Translations under genes and position numbers: made by a program | Part shown: positions 24,814-37,965 of the stretch, one piece after another | Position numbering within the stretch: the stretch's first letter is position 1 | Layout of the letters: each line of letters begins with the position of its first letter | Notes under the pieces: generated by a model | Database searches by the model: none | What the model was told of the DNA's origin: nothing | Seen by the model: the letters and a program-made list of their open reading frames with translations, nothing else | Source of the DNA: Eucalyptus grandis | Lineage: Eukaryota; Streptophyta; Magnoliopsida; Myrtales; Myrtaceae | Assembly (NCBI RefSeq): GCF_016545825.1 | Contig: NC_052614.1 | Coordinates: 40,208,072-40,272,071 of the forward strand | Length of the DNA: 64,000 nucleotides | Direction of reading: 5' to 3'

Positions 24814-26635
24814 AAAAATTTATTCTTTTTATCCTGCTATTTTTCATTTTCCCTGAGGGACAGAGTTAAAAAAATAAAAAAAATGTGTCTGATTTTCATA
24901 TATTTTGAAAGGAAGTGATGGTAATTTCTACTTTTGCATTGAGATGGGATTAGAGTGTCTATTTTACCTGTCTTTTTTCTTTTTCTTTTTTTTTTTGTTT
25001 TGTTTGAAGTTAGACAACAAAAGTAAAAATAAAGAGATTTAGATGCAACGATGGATATAAACATCATATCATGTCGAAATAAAACACAGACTTATGTAGG
25101 AGTATGAGGCCTAGCGAATCTTCGTGGACAAACTATTATGTGAGTTTACGATATTATTTGAGCTTATGGTACAAGGAATTTATATATATATGAAATCCAC
25201 CTGTTGCGATTTACCTCCTCTAATATGCCATCAAATCCACATTTACTTTAACTATATGTATATGAGAAGCAAACGCCAAAATACTTTACAGATATCATTC
25301 TAAAAACAGTCTTAAAAAAGTCAAAAGAGCTAAAGCCCTTTATTCCTTATGTTTCTATTCACATTTGTAGTTCACAAATAAAATGGTACATGACATAATA
25401 GTGTAATAATTTAAGCGGTGAACGTGGTCCACGGTTCTGATACAAACTAGCCTACCCCAAGATCGACCTGGAGTTGAGCCTTCCAATTGCCATATAGAAC
25501 CGGAAAATTATCCCTCATTTCTTTTTAATTTTTAAAGTATTCAAAATTGGATATCCCTTTTTTTTTTTTTTTTTTTTAGTTCAGACGTTGTCCTTGTGAG
25601 TTCTTTTTTTCTTTTTTTTACTAACTTATCAAAAATGCGATATATATTTCTAATAGACTAAGTTCTTTTGTATGACCAATAAATTTAAGTCCCAACCTAC
25701 AAATTGAATTAAACCTGATTGGTTTCTGAATTTTGAACTCACAAACTTTCCTAATTCTCTTTGGAATTGGACTTGAATGGACTAGGCGAGGTCCCGTTCC
25801 ATGGGAACATCCACGTCGTAGGGCAAGGCTGGTTTTGGATGCAACATAAACCTCGGTCGCCTCTATGTAACATCTTATACGAAGATATCTATATTTATAT
25901 TTTACATGGTGTCGAAAGTTTGAAGAAATTCACTCAGGCCCATTATAGAAAACAAACGTTAATGGCTCATCATAATAAATATCTTAATGCCAGTTTTCTA
26001 CATTAGGTGACCTCCACTTTTTACCTTTGATTGTTTCAAAAATTTTGCAAAAACTCGCATCATCAATTTTATCTAACTCAAAACACCGGAAGAGTTTTCA
26101 AAACGTCACCATATCAAAATACTCAACCCAACCAACCTTCATCAAATATGGAAAAAAGTGTTGCCTATTCCATGCTCTCAACCACACTTTCAATTACACA
26201 AGACTAATTCCATTACATCTACAACAAATCACCTTGTATCGAGATTCATTTATCTTTCAACTAATTTAAGTTGAGGGTCAAAATCGAATATCTTCATATA
26301 GCAACGATATCAAAAGTTCAGGCAGGGACCACGTCTAACAAATTAGAAATTCAGAAACCGCATTACACCTTTAAAAAAAAAAAAAAAAAACTCAACAAAA
26401 GGTGAAAAAGACAAAAGCAAGAGGGGGTGGGGCCCCTTTGGTATAGCCAAAAAAGCAAGCAAGCAAGATTATATACCTCCTCTCCAATTTACCCGTTTTA
26501 GCACCACCCCGCCCAATCCCAACACCGCCAGTTCGCGCTCTGTCTCTCTCTGGATCATCTGGGTCAGCATTCACTTCCTCCCCAACACCGTCTCCTTCGC
26601 ACCCAGATTCTCTCCTTCCAGGGCACGACCCCGCA
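24814..26635. other. SCPL-C 3' flank and Agenet gene upstream region
   Basis: No gene. It is the copy of 19460-21278. The last about 220 bases are the GC-rich, pyrimidine-rich leader of the Agenet gene. T runs lie at about 24637-24659 and 25558-25577, and an A run at about 26372-26390. Confidence 0.7.
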
Positions 26636-29600
26636 ATGCCGCCCCTCCCCTCCTCCTTCGCCAAGGACGACGCCGTCGAGATCCTCCGCCCCGGCTCCGC
26701 CCCCGGCCTCCGCGGCGCCCTCTACCCGCCACCGTGCTCCGGTCGCCGGCCCGCGCCAAGAAGCTCATCTTCGTCGAGTACCTGACCCTGTCGGGCGACG
26801 GCGGCGGCGGGGGCCCGGAGGGGGAGCGGCCGCGGCTGAGGGAGTACGTGGACCTGGCCCGGGCGAGGCCCGTCCCGCCGCGGGTGATGCACGAGCGGTT
26901 CCGGGTGGGGGAGGAGGTGGACGCCTTCCGGGAGGACGGGTGGCATTTCGGCGAGATCAGGGAGATTCGGGAGGACTCCAGGTATCTGGTGGCGGTGGGA
27001 GGGGGGAGTGAGGAGGTGGAGTTTGGGCAGAGGGAGTTGAGGCGTCACCGGGAGTGGAGCGGCGATGGGGTTTGGACCCCGCCTTTGGCCGGCGGTGAAT
27101 TGCAGGTAGAAACGTCTCGCGGCTTCTTTTCATCTTCCGTTTCTTCTTCTTGCTGTTGACGTTGCTTAGTCCGTCGAGAGACGGATGATCGAGAATAGTT
27201 TATGTCCGTTGTAGGTTCTCTGTTCAGCTAAGATTAACGTGAAATCTTTTCTTTTGTAAGTTAATCAATTAATAGTGTGCTGTTTTTGTTGCCATGTCGT
27301 AAAGATTCATGCTTTCGCGGGCTGGAACGGTTTAGGAGGCCAAATTATTTATGCTGCACTTGACAATAGTCTATCAAGCTTCTCTGTGAGTAGTGGATAG
27401 TGGATGCCCAGACTGGATTTTTATCTTGCATTTACAATTTAGATGAGTGTGAGTTTGTGAGATCAAGGAGTACCCGGAAGCCTGCGATAGGGAAAAATTT
27501 GCGGTGGCAACAAAGTTAGTTCGAAGGTGTTCCCTGGCTTTGGCATAGATAAATTTGAAGTAATCTTTTCGATACATGTCGATCTGATATCATTTTCTTG
27601 ACTTTCGGTTAGGTAAGGTTTCTGAAGTCGTTACCTCTGGCCTCCATTAGCATTAGCCGGCACATGCTGAATGACTCCATATACAGTTAGACCTAGCATT
27701 GAGGATATTTTATATTTTTGCCATCTTTCTTCTAACGCATTTGTAGTTCTTGAAAATTGACTTGCAGGAGAAATCATCTACAATGGAGTTAAAGCCTTTC
27801 AAGATAAAATTCAAGATAGGACTCGATAAAGGGACATCATTGCCACCCCCTGAGTTTGGAAAGGGTAAAACTGTGGAGGTCAGCAGTGATGAAAAAGGTT
27901 ATGAGGGTTCTTGGTTTTCCGCAACTGTCATTGACTATATAGGAAATGACAAGTATCTGGTTGAATACCTAACCTTGAAAACAGACGATGAAACTGAACC
28001 TTTGAGGAAGAAGCATATTCACGGTATATCAGGCCCTACCCTCCTTATCTTCCAGCCAGGCGTTTCAAGCAGCTTGACAAAGTTGATGCTTGGTACAATG
28101 ACGGATGGTGGGTGGTGTAATTTCCAAAGTTCTAAAAGGCTCTCAGTATATTGTCTACTTCAGCACATCCAATGAAGAACTAATTTTCAATGAGTCTAAT
28201 CTGAGGCTTCACCAGGACTGGAGTGACGGCAAGTGGGTCATTGCTTCCCAGGTAGGAACTACGGTTGCTTCTAATTTTGTGGTGAATTGTTTTGGTGGAG
28301 TTCTGTCATTCAGGTTCATGCTTTTGTTTTATTCCTGGCCAAACGTCCCCAACCCCTTGCTGTGATTTTGATTGGTTGCATGGTGAATGCTATACATAAG
28401 GAGTTCTTGATGGTGTCAAATTTGTGACTTCGCAAGTTTAGAGGAACACTTAATCAGTCAAACCATATTTCACTTACTTTGATGCAAATTGGTGCCAGTC
28501 AATGACGTCTGATGAACTGGAGTATTTCACACGGCAGTTGTACTATGTTTTCCCCATCTGAGTTTATAACTCTTCGAATTCAAGGACCAGATTCCTTTAT
28601 TTAATTGTAACACTTAATTGGTTGTTCAAAAAGATTGACTTGCTTCTCTAGGACAATCATGTAGCTAATGGGTTCTTGAAAAGAGACTCGTTGCAAATGC
28701 AGTGCTATCCCATGTTATCGGTTAATTTTCTTGCTTTCCCCTATGTTGAAGTGATCAAATATTTTTTGCTGGAAGAGTGAACTATGAAGCTTATATGAAT
28801 GGACTCTGGGTCATGCAGTAGAAAGTCACACCTGTCAATAAGCATCATGCTCGATAAATGCTTTATCATAATGTTATCCATAGAAACTCTAGCTTTCTTC
28901 TTGTGCATACAATAAATTATGGTGTATTTGTTTGGTGGATATGAGAAAATATTTAACATCTAAACCTCCATTATTTGAATAAATAGTTTTACCTTTGGAA
29001 AAGAAAGTTAGGTCATGAAGTGATTGCAAAAAAGCATAACCAGTTTCATATTGGTTACTTTACTAGGATTAAATATATGACTGGTATCAAGTAAAGACAT
29101 ATGCATTTCAGCTGCCGCATGACTGCATGTGCTCAGAGACAAAATAAGTAAACAACTCTTTGATTGATGGATGACAGCGTCAGTAGTTATGTATGGCATC
29201 TCTCATTGTTTGGTCAGTGATTTCTGCCATACGATTTTACTTAGTATCATCCTTTCTTTCCGTGGTTCTAACTTTCGAATATCAAAATGTAGGATAATTC
29301 TACTGAGGTGGCATTGAGAATAGCAAGTTTAAGAGGTAAAACGGAGTTTGGCGATGCTAATATAAAAGTGAAATTCAGTAAGGGAATGAAAGTGGAGGTG
29401 AGAATCAATGAAGATGGTTACATGGGCTGTTGGTTCCCTGCAGTGATCATCGATACGATTGGAGACAAGTTTTTGGTTGAGTATCAGACTTTGCAGACTG
29501 ATGACGAAACCGAATTACTCAAAGAAGTAGCAGAGAGTTCACATATAAGGCCTTTTCCTCCTGACATTAAATGTGCACACACTTTTGCACAGGACGAAAT

Positions 29601-30041
29601 GGTTGATGCTTGGTATAATGATGGCTGGTGGGTGGGTCATATTTCCCAAATTCTTGGGGGCTTGAAGTACAAAGTCTACTTTATGACATCAAGTGAGGAA
29701 TTGGAATTTGAACATCACAATCTTAGACCTCATCAAGAATGGATTGGTGGTCGATGGATTATCACTTCCAGGGTACGATGAACTACAGCCCCTCTGAACA
29801 TTTATTTCTTTGACACACAGAGAGCATGCCACGTTTGATATGTGCCATACATAAATTTTAATAAATTGATCATAGGTAGATCGGACTATGAACTTTTTGG
29901 TTTCATCCTTGTACGAGTAGGCATCTGCTGTAGTTGCACATATCCGGGCATCTGGTTGTGGTGTTTTTTTTTGTTGGAAAATGACGACCTTAAGATGTGG
30001 TTCTTGGTTCATTTCTTTTCCAGGGTAGTAGGTCTGTTTGA
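26636..30041 (+). CDS. Agenet-domain protein with three tandem Agenet pairs, four exons, three single-base deletions
   Basis: Plant Agenet (Tudor-like) domains act as chromatin or RNA-associated readers; this protein's own role is unknown. Exons: 26636-27105, 27768-28251, 29293-29772 and a short last exon 30024-30041 ending GSRSV. Each long exon encodes one Agenet pair: a KVEV-type first half with GSWFPA and VEYLTL motifs, then VDAWYNDGWWVG, and a closing HQEW..GRW. One pair per exon means growth by exon duplication. Corrected length is about 484 aa; no DUF724 tail is seen. Oddities: one base is missing in exon 1 near 26728 (the truncated copy at 21279 still has it), one in exon 2 near 28005 and one near 28113. 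With them restored, all three exon lengths are multiples of three; exon 3 is clean. No substitution stops occur, so either error or very recent decay. Confidence 0.85.
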
Positions 30042-31550
30042 AGCAGTCGACTGTGCAGTAACTTTGGGCCTCTGCTTCAATTGTAAGTTTACTCCTGACT
30101 CGCTGCTTTGTCCGACATGATGCCATTGTCCACATCTTGCAATGGCCATCCACTATGGTTCATTTCTTCTGTTCTCTGATCCTGTTTTGAAGGTGTAGGA
30201 CTGATCAGTTGATTATGTATAGGCTCCTTGGTCAGTACAGATTGTGAATATGTCTAGTTCTCTAAGAAAGTTCTGTATGGCTGCAACTTCATCCAAGTAG
30301 TTGGATACTGCTCACGTAAGGTTCGTGAGCTTGTGAATTGTGGTTAGCTGAATGTTACATTTGGCGATCCTCTGTGTCATTGATGTCGGCTCTTGGAATA
30401 CATTAAAGTAGTTGGATACTGCTCACGTATACATCTGGTTGTGGATCATATAGTGTAGCTGTGCCGAGATCCCTACGTTTAACGCATCTGTGTACTGATG
30501 TACACATGCACAAGTGCTTTAACTTTTGGTCAATCAAAACTTCTTCCTTTGTTCAGCCTTGCTCTTTGGATGGCATGTCACTGCATTTTACGAGGCTATA
30601 TGTTGATCTGACTCCTTTCTTTGCATTCCTTTTTCTTTTCAGTATTAGCTGGGGAATGCGAGTGTGAGGGCGAAAGAACATACTACCTCGATCTCGGGCA
30701 TCTATAACCCGGTCACAGAGTAGGAACTCTACTCAGAGCGAGTTCCGACCGTTAGGCAAAATCTTATCGACCTGGCCGCTTACAACCAACAACGGAGCAA
30801 GAGGGCTAGTAGGGCTATCGCCCCTGGCCAGATATTGTCGATGCAAATTCTCATCGAGTATAATCTACAACTAATGAAATCAAATTTCACGAAACGTAAA
30901 TTCTCCCAACACCCCCAAACCGTATTGGATAGACTACCTATCGCCATCTCCCGACTTGCGCGAAACATGAAATGAAACAGTACCGATCAAAGAAGAAATA
31001 GTGACGCCCATGTTGACCATTCACGTGAACGAATTAGCTCGCTGTAATATATCAAGACGAATTGACAGTCCCAAAATTGGAATATAGTGGAGCCGCCCAG
31101 AAAATAAATGGCGAAAACGATCTCATCCAGCGACTTCCTCAGCGTCCTCACTGATTTCCACACGAAATGATGGAGGCACTCTCGTCGGATGGTGCTCCGG
31201 GGAAGTTTGCGTAAGGAAGCGAACAAAAGGAGTGTAATTCTAAATTAAAAAGCATATTCTTTCCTCGGCTAGCATCTTTCGGGAAACCCCACACTAAGAA
31301 AAGCATCTCCCCCAATCTCTTCCACGGTCCATTACTTGCTAAATACGATTAACCACCCCATTTTCTAACCAATTCACTAAATTAAAATATAATGTACAGT
31401 TGATAAGAAGCAGGCAGCAAAAATCTTTTTAATAAATCGAATAAGGGATAATATGTTATTGGGTACCTTATTTTATACAAATTTATCAACAGTTCAATTT
31501 TTGTGCCCCGATTTTCCTCCAACCAATTGTCGCCATCTCCGGCGACTTCG
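30042..31550. other. Convergent spacer between Agenet and DUF538 genes
   Basis: The first part is Agenet 3' UTR; the last part before 31551 is the DUF538 3' flank. A short phrase (GTTGGATACTGCTCACGTA) occurs twice, at about 30300 and 30411. I see no supportable gene; the frame at 30987-31226 on the - strand matches nothing I know. Confidence 0.5.
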
Positions 31551-31991
31551 CTATTCGAAGGCCGAGACCGGGAACGACCGGGAGAGCCCCACGGGGGTCT
31601 TGAACGTGATCATGAGCTCGGCCGTGGGCGTCGGGGAGCCGCCCCCGCCGTCGATGTGGATCTCGCTCAGCTTCACCCAGACGTTGAGGAACTCCTTGGC
31701 CTTGACCCCGCGGAGCTTGCGGATGCGGTTGGGCTCGACGTGGGCGGACACGACGGTGTCGTAGGAGACGACCACGTTGTCGGCCACCTTCTGCTCGGCC
31801 TTCTTGCGGTGCTTGAGCCACACCAGCCCCGCGCCCTTGTCGTAGCCGTACTCCTCGATCTCCTGGGACGCCGTGACGAGGCCGTTGGGGAGGCCGATCT
31901 CCGCCAGCAGGAGGTTCAGCTTCTCGCGGCAGATCTCGTCGCCGTGGTAGACCTCGGCCTTGGTCTTCATCTCGTCCGTGACGAGAGCCAT
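31551..31991 (-). CDS. DUF538 family protein, single exon, intact
   Basis: A 146 aa protein starting MALVTDEMKTKAEVYHGDEI and ending FPVSAFE, both typical of the cytosolic-type DUF538 proteins (for example the Arabidopsis SVB group, linked to trichome growth). The conserved core LLLAEIGLPNGL..ASQEIEEYGYDKGAGLVWLK and ITFKTPVGLSRSFPV is complete. There is no signal peptide. The biochemical function of DUF538 is not settled. A longer overlapping frame exists on the same strand, but this frame alone carries the family motifs. It faces the Agenet gene tail to tail. GC content is high, unlike its AT-rich surroundings, as is common for intronless plant genes. Confidence 0.95.
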   Translation of the reverse strand: MALVTDEMKTKAEVYHGDEICREKLNLLLAEIGLPNGLVTASQEIEEYGYDKGAGLVWLKHRKKAEQKVADNVVVSYDTVVSAHVEPNRIRKLRGVKAKEFLNVWVKLSEIHIDGGGGSPTPTAELMITFKTPVGLSRSFPVSAFE

Positions 31992-32200
31992 CCTCGAGGA
32001 AGAAGATGGAGATGGCGGGGGGGTGGAAAAGGAGGTCGAGATGATGGGGGTGGGAAAGGGTTAACGTACGCGGACGGGAGAGTGATGACTCTCGATTGGG
32101 TTTTTTTTTTTTTTTTGCCTTTATTTGGGTGGTGTTGGCGTTGGCTTTGGCTTGGTGCTTTGGGGGTGTTTGAATTTCGTATGTGAAGAGTTCAAATCGT

Positions 32201-32210
32201 GTATTTATGG
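32201..32210 (-). promoter_or_regulatory. Possible TATA box of the DUF538 gene
   Basis: Read on the - strand this is CCATAAATAC, about 210 bases upstream of the ATG. The intervening leader contains a long A run (32101-32116 on the + strand as T). Position and motif are reasonable, but no transcript start is known. Confidence 0.35.
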
Positions 32211-35200
32211 GGTTGTGATGTAATGAATGGTGATGCGTGATCATTTTATAGGCTCCTTTTATTTAATGTTGACTAGGGTCCACGTTTTAGAGATATTATT
32301 TTGGTGCTTCGTATAGGGACCGTGCACGGAACTGGATTGAATCAAACCGGTTTGATGTTTGGTTCCAAATCTTTAGAACTGTCTGGTTCCCATTTCTAGG
32401 TACAGAACGGAACGATCTAGACCGATTGGATTAGACCAGATTGATGCAATTCTTTTTTCTTATTTTATAATATTTTTTTTAAATAGCGGAGAAATGAAAT
32501 TGTCAAAATCTTAGATTAGATCGGTCCAATTCGAGAGTTGAACCCAGATCGATTGGTATGGTTTTTGGTTCTTGGGTGGAACTAGCCCAATTGAAAACTG
32601 ATCGTCCCTAATTACAGGAACATAGCCTTTAAATCTTCTAACATCCACCAAAATCAATAGCCATGATGCATTGAACTTATACGCATCCGGTGCATCGATT
32701 TTTTTTATTTTTTTTTACTTCGGTTTTGTATTTAATTGTTATCTTTTTTTTATCTTTACAAACTCATTTTCTTTTACTAGGACAAATGTAAATATTCGTA
32801 GATGTACCCAGACCTGGGCGGGCTCGAGATCGGACTAAATCTAACAAGGTCATTGGTCGATCAACTTTAAAATGCACCAATTATAAGTCAGGCTCCAGCT
32901 CGAACTTTTTATTCTTTTTTATTGTAAAAATATCAACTTTCAATGGATACTCAAATCTTTTCATTCGATGAGTGATTCGATTGCACATCTCTCTCTCCCC
33001 CTTCGCGAATGATTCTGTGCTTGTCTTTGTTTTTTTCTTTCGAAAAGATCTCTTGGGGGAGAAGCTTGAGATCTTTTGAAAGCGCGGGTTTTGCTTTTAG
33101 GGTTTTAGATCGTGCGGTGTTTTGGTTTTGCTATGACAGCTTTTCTTCGCGATGAAGGGATTCTTTGAGGTCGAATTGGGGCTGAAGAAGATGGAAGGAC
33201 AAAAGGGGAAAAGAAAAATAGAGGAAAAATAAAGGCGACGGGGAATGACCCATGAGAAAAATAGAGGTATGCAATCGGAATGACACATCGAATCTTTAAT
33301 GACATCATTAGAAGACACTCGGCGAAGTCAAATTTGAGTACTAACTATTAGTGATATGAAAAAAAATAGTTTGGATCATAGTAGAAACCCAACCTAAAAT
33401 TGATATTTTTTTAAAGAAGGAATTAGACGTTCTTTTATGAAAAGCACTTGATTTTGTTTTCTCCTAATCAACAATTTAATCCTATTATAGTATTTTGACC
33501 TTGTCTGGCATGAATTAGAGATTTATGTGAAATGATATTTAAATAAAAGATCTATCCAATCTAAAAGGTAATTAGACTTGACATGCGCATCTTCTGAACA
33601 AAGCCATTTAAAAGGTTAAGAAAAGTCGGATAATATGCTTGTATCCTATCTTAATCTAGTGAGCTATTGTCAGCTATACAAGAATGTTGGGTTTCTTTGA
33701 AAGAGGGAATTCAAATGATGAAAGTTCAAACGCATGATGAATTCGATGCATCCAGAGCACATGGGGCTCGGTGCGCACGATGCAAGGAGAAGTCACGGAT
33801 GAGGGGAAATCTTGCCTATTTTGATAGTTGTCATTCCTACAATTTACGAGAGATAAGAGACAACTCGATCCAACCGATCAAGAATCCTTCTCTTATTTAA
33901 TGATCGCCGATCGAGTAGAGAATCCTTCTGCAGCCCGAGTCATTGTCATGCGGGGGGCCAGGCTAGGAAAGGTAAATTTTTGGGCTGCCGACCTCTCGAA
34001 AGCGAAATGCATATGAACCCAAAATTTGAAAATAAAGGAACTGTAGATGATGGAGCAAAAGGAGGGTTAAAGATATGTGGCGATATTCGCGGGGACAAAA
34101 GCTTGGGGCCAGCGGCATCTTCTGTGGCTTAGGATATTCCAAGGTTTTTGGTTAGAAAAAATGTTTAAGAATAGAAAAAAAGGAATGTCTTCTTGAATTA
34201 AACAACAAACGAGTCAGCCATTAATTTCTCTATTTCCTTCTGAAAATGACTTTTGTCCTTTTCTTTTGAACGAATCGGCATCTTTCCAATTTGAGGATCC
34301 AAATGTGCTTAATACTTCTCAAAAAATAAATGTTTTGGAACAAAATTTCCTAGTAGTAACCACTTGTATTGCTTGAAATAATTAATCAATAAAAAATATT
34401 TTTATTATCGATAATAATTTATCCTAAATATATTCGTGACGATGAAAATATTTTTTATTTATTCATTTTTGCAAGAGATACAAATGATCATATTTTGAAG
34501 AATATTTTTTAAATTATTCGTTTTTATTAAATAAAAGATGCGTAAGTGTGCATCACCCTAAAGAAACATAAACGAAAACTTGACATGCATTTAGGCAAGG
34601 AAACTCAGTTTTCTGGCCCCTCCTTCCTCTAAAACCAAGATTGTTGAATGAAAATTCTGTCCTCATGCAAATTATGTATGCTGGTAAGTGTCGTGTTGAT
34701 GCATGCATACTATCACCGCATCAATTATAGTTCTCTACAATGCTAAAATGGCGAGAATCAAATCTTGGATTTTTTCGAATTGAGGATCATGATTATCTTG
34801 AGAATGTCATCTTACTATGACATGATATTTCGCTGCGAATCTATGCATAAGATGTTTCTCAATTCTCTTTGCTCATGCTCATCTATTTCTCTCTCCCACT
34901 CCCCCTTTGGACATGTGAGAAAAAAAAGCACACAAGTATTATAACTTTCATATTGTGTTTACTTAATAATTATAACTTATTTTTATCATATAAGTGACAT
35001 AACTTATCTACAACACATATAACTTTTCAATGAATCGCTTGAGTGCCATTAACCTTTTAAACACATTCACCACATGTGCTATGTCACGTCAATTTTTTGC
35101 AATTAGGTGAATGTTTTTAAATAGTTATAACACTCAAGTGATCGATTGAAGGTTATGACACTCAAATGAACCTTTTTTTTTTTTTTTTTCATAAGTTATG

Positions 35201-35603
35201 ATAACCAAATGATAGAAAAATTTTATAGCATTCAAGTGAATGCTGTACAAAGTTATAATACTTATAATGTCTTTATCTCCATATGTAAATGTCTTCCAAG
35301 TGCCTCTAAAGTGTGATTATCAAGATTATAGTTTCATAATCAAACCAAGGGAAAACCTAATGACATTGGGGTCGGCATTTGTCATCAGGCAGATTGGACG
35401 GAGTTAATGGAGGAATTTAATCACGCTAATGTGACAGGTCTTAGTACTTAAAAGCACTGAAATTTAGGAAAAGATTGTGCTTTCACCATAAATTTTAAAA
35501 CTTTTGCACTCAAAAGCAATATTGCGGCTTTCGTGAACTCCTCAAGGTTGTGTGTCAGGCGACAACCTTTCTGAGACAATCTTCTTGAACCACCTATTCT
35601 CGT
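32211..35603. other. AT-rich intergenic region
   Basis: No gene. 32330-32620 has repeated GGTTTGAT/TTGGTTC phrases like old MITE arms. 33060-33240 reads like a gene leader (AGGGTTTTAG) followed by a 26-codon frame of no known family. 34880-35280 is AT-rich with repeated AACTTAT phrases. All else is unassigned. Confidence 0.5.
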
Positions 35604-35610
35604 TTTCTAA

Positions 35611-36798
35611 AGGAAAAGGCTAGCATAACCGTCGGTCTCATGGTTAAAGGGAAGTTATAAACATATTTCGAGGAAACCGGGAGACTTCCTCAGCCGGTTC
35701 CAATTTTTGACCGCATGTTTCCTATTTTGTTTTTCTGTTTTTACTTTTAAGTTTCCTTTTTACAAGCTCAATTGAGAGACAATATCACAAAGGACCATGG
35801 AATCAATTTTTTTGAATATGAAGAAAAGAAGAAGAAGAAAAGAGCTTCCACAATATGAATAATTACAAGTAGCATATTATTATCACTTACTAAAGAGAGA
35901 TCGTCAATGTCGTTCATAGATCTATAAAATTTAAAAGATGAACAAAAAAAAACTTACGTTCCTTGGTGTCGTGACACTTTCATTACTATCATCTTTGTTT
36001 GCATTGTCCATCTCCTCTTCATCACTATCATTATTTTCATTAGTGGAATTATTTTTAATATGGACTCCATTCATGTGAACGAAATTAGAAGAAAAATTTA
36101 CACATTATATGTCTAAAATATATAGATACAAACTAAAATTTGACGACAATGAATACTTTTTGTTTTCTTACAATCAAAAGAATGAACAAACCTCAATCCA
36201 TAGTTATGACTTATTAGATTTCAAGATCATATAATAATCGAGAGTTCAAATTATACAAGATAATTACATTCCTTTTTTTTTTAAAATTTTATTTAGTAAG
36301 TTATCTTATTTTTTTGGGAACTATAATCTTATTCTTTGGTGGGAAAATAATATCCACTATTCTAAAAGTTGCAACCGAGTTCTTGGTATGTTTCTTATTT
36401 TTTACATATTATTGATGATTCTAGGCAATTGGAACCTTGTTTGAATATTTCCTCAACAGATTTGATTGTGACTTGCTTTGGAAAATGTATTTCTATATAA
36501 TAAAAACAGGAAAATGCCGAGATAACCGCGCCGTTAGTTTTGAATAGGAACGGCCATACCTCAGCCAAACATTGACAACTTGTTGCGAGGTAGCTATTTT
36601 ATTTTTATTTTATTTTTTTGGTAAAGGTAGCTATTTTATTTTTTATTTCTTCATATTAAAAAAAACTGATTCCGTGGGTTCTCTTGTGATTTTACCTCTC
36701 AATTGAGCTTGTAAAAAGTTCCTCAAAATACGTTTATGGGCTTCCCTTTGACCGTGAGAGCGTCAATTTCCAAAGGACGGTTATGCTAGCCTTTTCCT
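35611..36798. mobile_element. TIR element of about 1.19 kb with probable 7-bp target duplication
   Basis: The left end AGGAAAAGGCTAGCATAACC is exactly inverted at the right end (GGTTATGCTAGCCTTTTCCT). A second inverted match lies deeper in the arms (TACAAGCTCAATTGAGAG at about 35761 against 36693). TTTCTAA flanks both ends (35604-35610 and 36799-36805). The interior is AT-rich without a transposase. Family not assigned. Confidence 0.7.
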
Positions 36799-36805
36799 TT
36801 TCTAA

Positions 36806-37965
36806 ATATGAAGATTAATTATGGTATATAGAGTGAAGAAAGAGACTAAAAGCCTAAAGCGAAACGTAGCTAATGTTTCCTTTCCCTTTTCTAAAGAATG
36901 ACAGATTCCTTTGTTTAAAATAATTTTGGCTGTGCTATCTCTAATTCAAGTGGTGGATCGAATAATAATCACTTAAAAAAAAATAGGTAGGCTCTTCTTT
37001 AATCCTAATGCATTGGACAACTTTTAACGCTTCATTTGACGATATAAGACCACCCACAGGACTCGTATAATTCTATTATACTAAGCTGATACCAACATAG
37101 AACTAATTGAGGGAATTCCTATATTGTCTCTCGTATATACTTAAGTTCAGAACCGAATACATAAATTCGAAAAAGTGTCATGTTTTAGTGTTTTAAGTCT
37201 AACTGAGGATGGTCAGTGCTCGATTAAAGTACCATATTAACTTCAAATCAAAAGTATATCGATTTTAATATGCCTCAAAATTTTCAAGGAGTTTGTAAAA
37301 TTCGAACTACTAAAATAATGCACGTACAGCAGATTGGGAACAAATAAGAAAATCATTACATGGAACATTAGTGAATCAGAACATATGGACTTGGATTTAA
37401 TACTTATTCGATTACTAAATTTGAACAAGAACTTCTTCATGGAGATGACTGAAGTGTGAAGAGAAAGTGAAAAGCTTACAAAATATGACTGGAAAGCTTT
37501 TCAATCAAAGATGAATACTAAAACTTGGAATCCTTATAAAATCCAGACTAGAAACTCAAACTTAGACAAAGTCTAATCCAAATCAATTTGTCATGAATAA
37601 TCTTCTTTGCTTCCAAATGTACAATGCTCTTGGTGATTTTCTGATATCTTGACCGATGTTGTGTGATTCTTGCACGTATGTATTATTTGTGTATGCGTGC
37701 ATCTTTCCTTTGATTCCTCCAATATCTTTTATGAGTCACTTCGTTATGCGTCTTGATCTTTTGCCACAAGAGTCTCTAAATGTCTTAACTTGCACAATAC
37801 TTTAGGGCTGATTTGTAACCGCTCCCATATCATTTATGAGTCATTCCATTATGTGTCCTAATCTTTTTCTCACAAGGATCTATAAATGCCTCAACTTGCA
37901 TGGTCCTTTAAGAATGACTTATAATAGCTCTCGATTCCTTAGCTACAGTTATCCTTGGTCGATAG
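36806..37965. other. AT-rich intergenic region
   Basis: No gene and no clear element. A phrase of about 35 bases on sluggish variants of TCATTTATGAGTCAC and CACAAGAGTCTCTAAATG is loosely repeated between 37725 and 37890. Confidence 0.5.

Larger units (their letters stand above)
21413..26781. repeat. Tandem segmental duplication, unit 2 (SCPL-C plus start of full Agenet gene)
   Basis: Second direct copy of the about 5.36 kb unit. Coding exons differ from unit 1 at few positions; differences are mainly in microsatellites and short indels. A segment of about 40 bases near 26370 is replaced by an A run. The copy runs on into the complete Agenet gene, so unit 2 keeps the original right-hand context. 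Confidence 0.9.

Noticed and set aside
30987..31226. 79-codon frame on the - strand
   Set aside because: No family resemblance, no splice partners, lies in the spacer between convergent genes.
31486..32244. Long open frame on the - strand (and another on the + strand) overlapping the DUF538 gene
   Set aside because: GC-rich shadow frames; only the 146 aa frame carries the DUF538 motifs and a proper start and stop.
33151..33230. Short + strand frame after a leader-like AGGGTTTTAG stretch
   Set aside because: Only 26 codons, no known family, and no downstream exon found.
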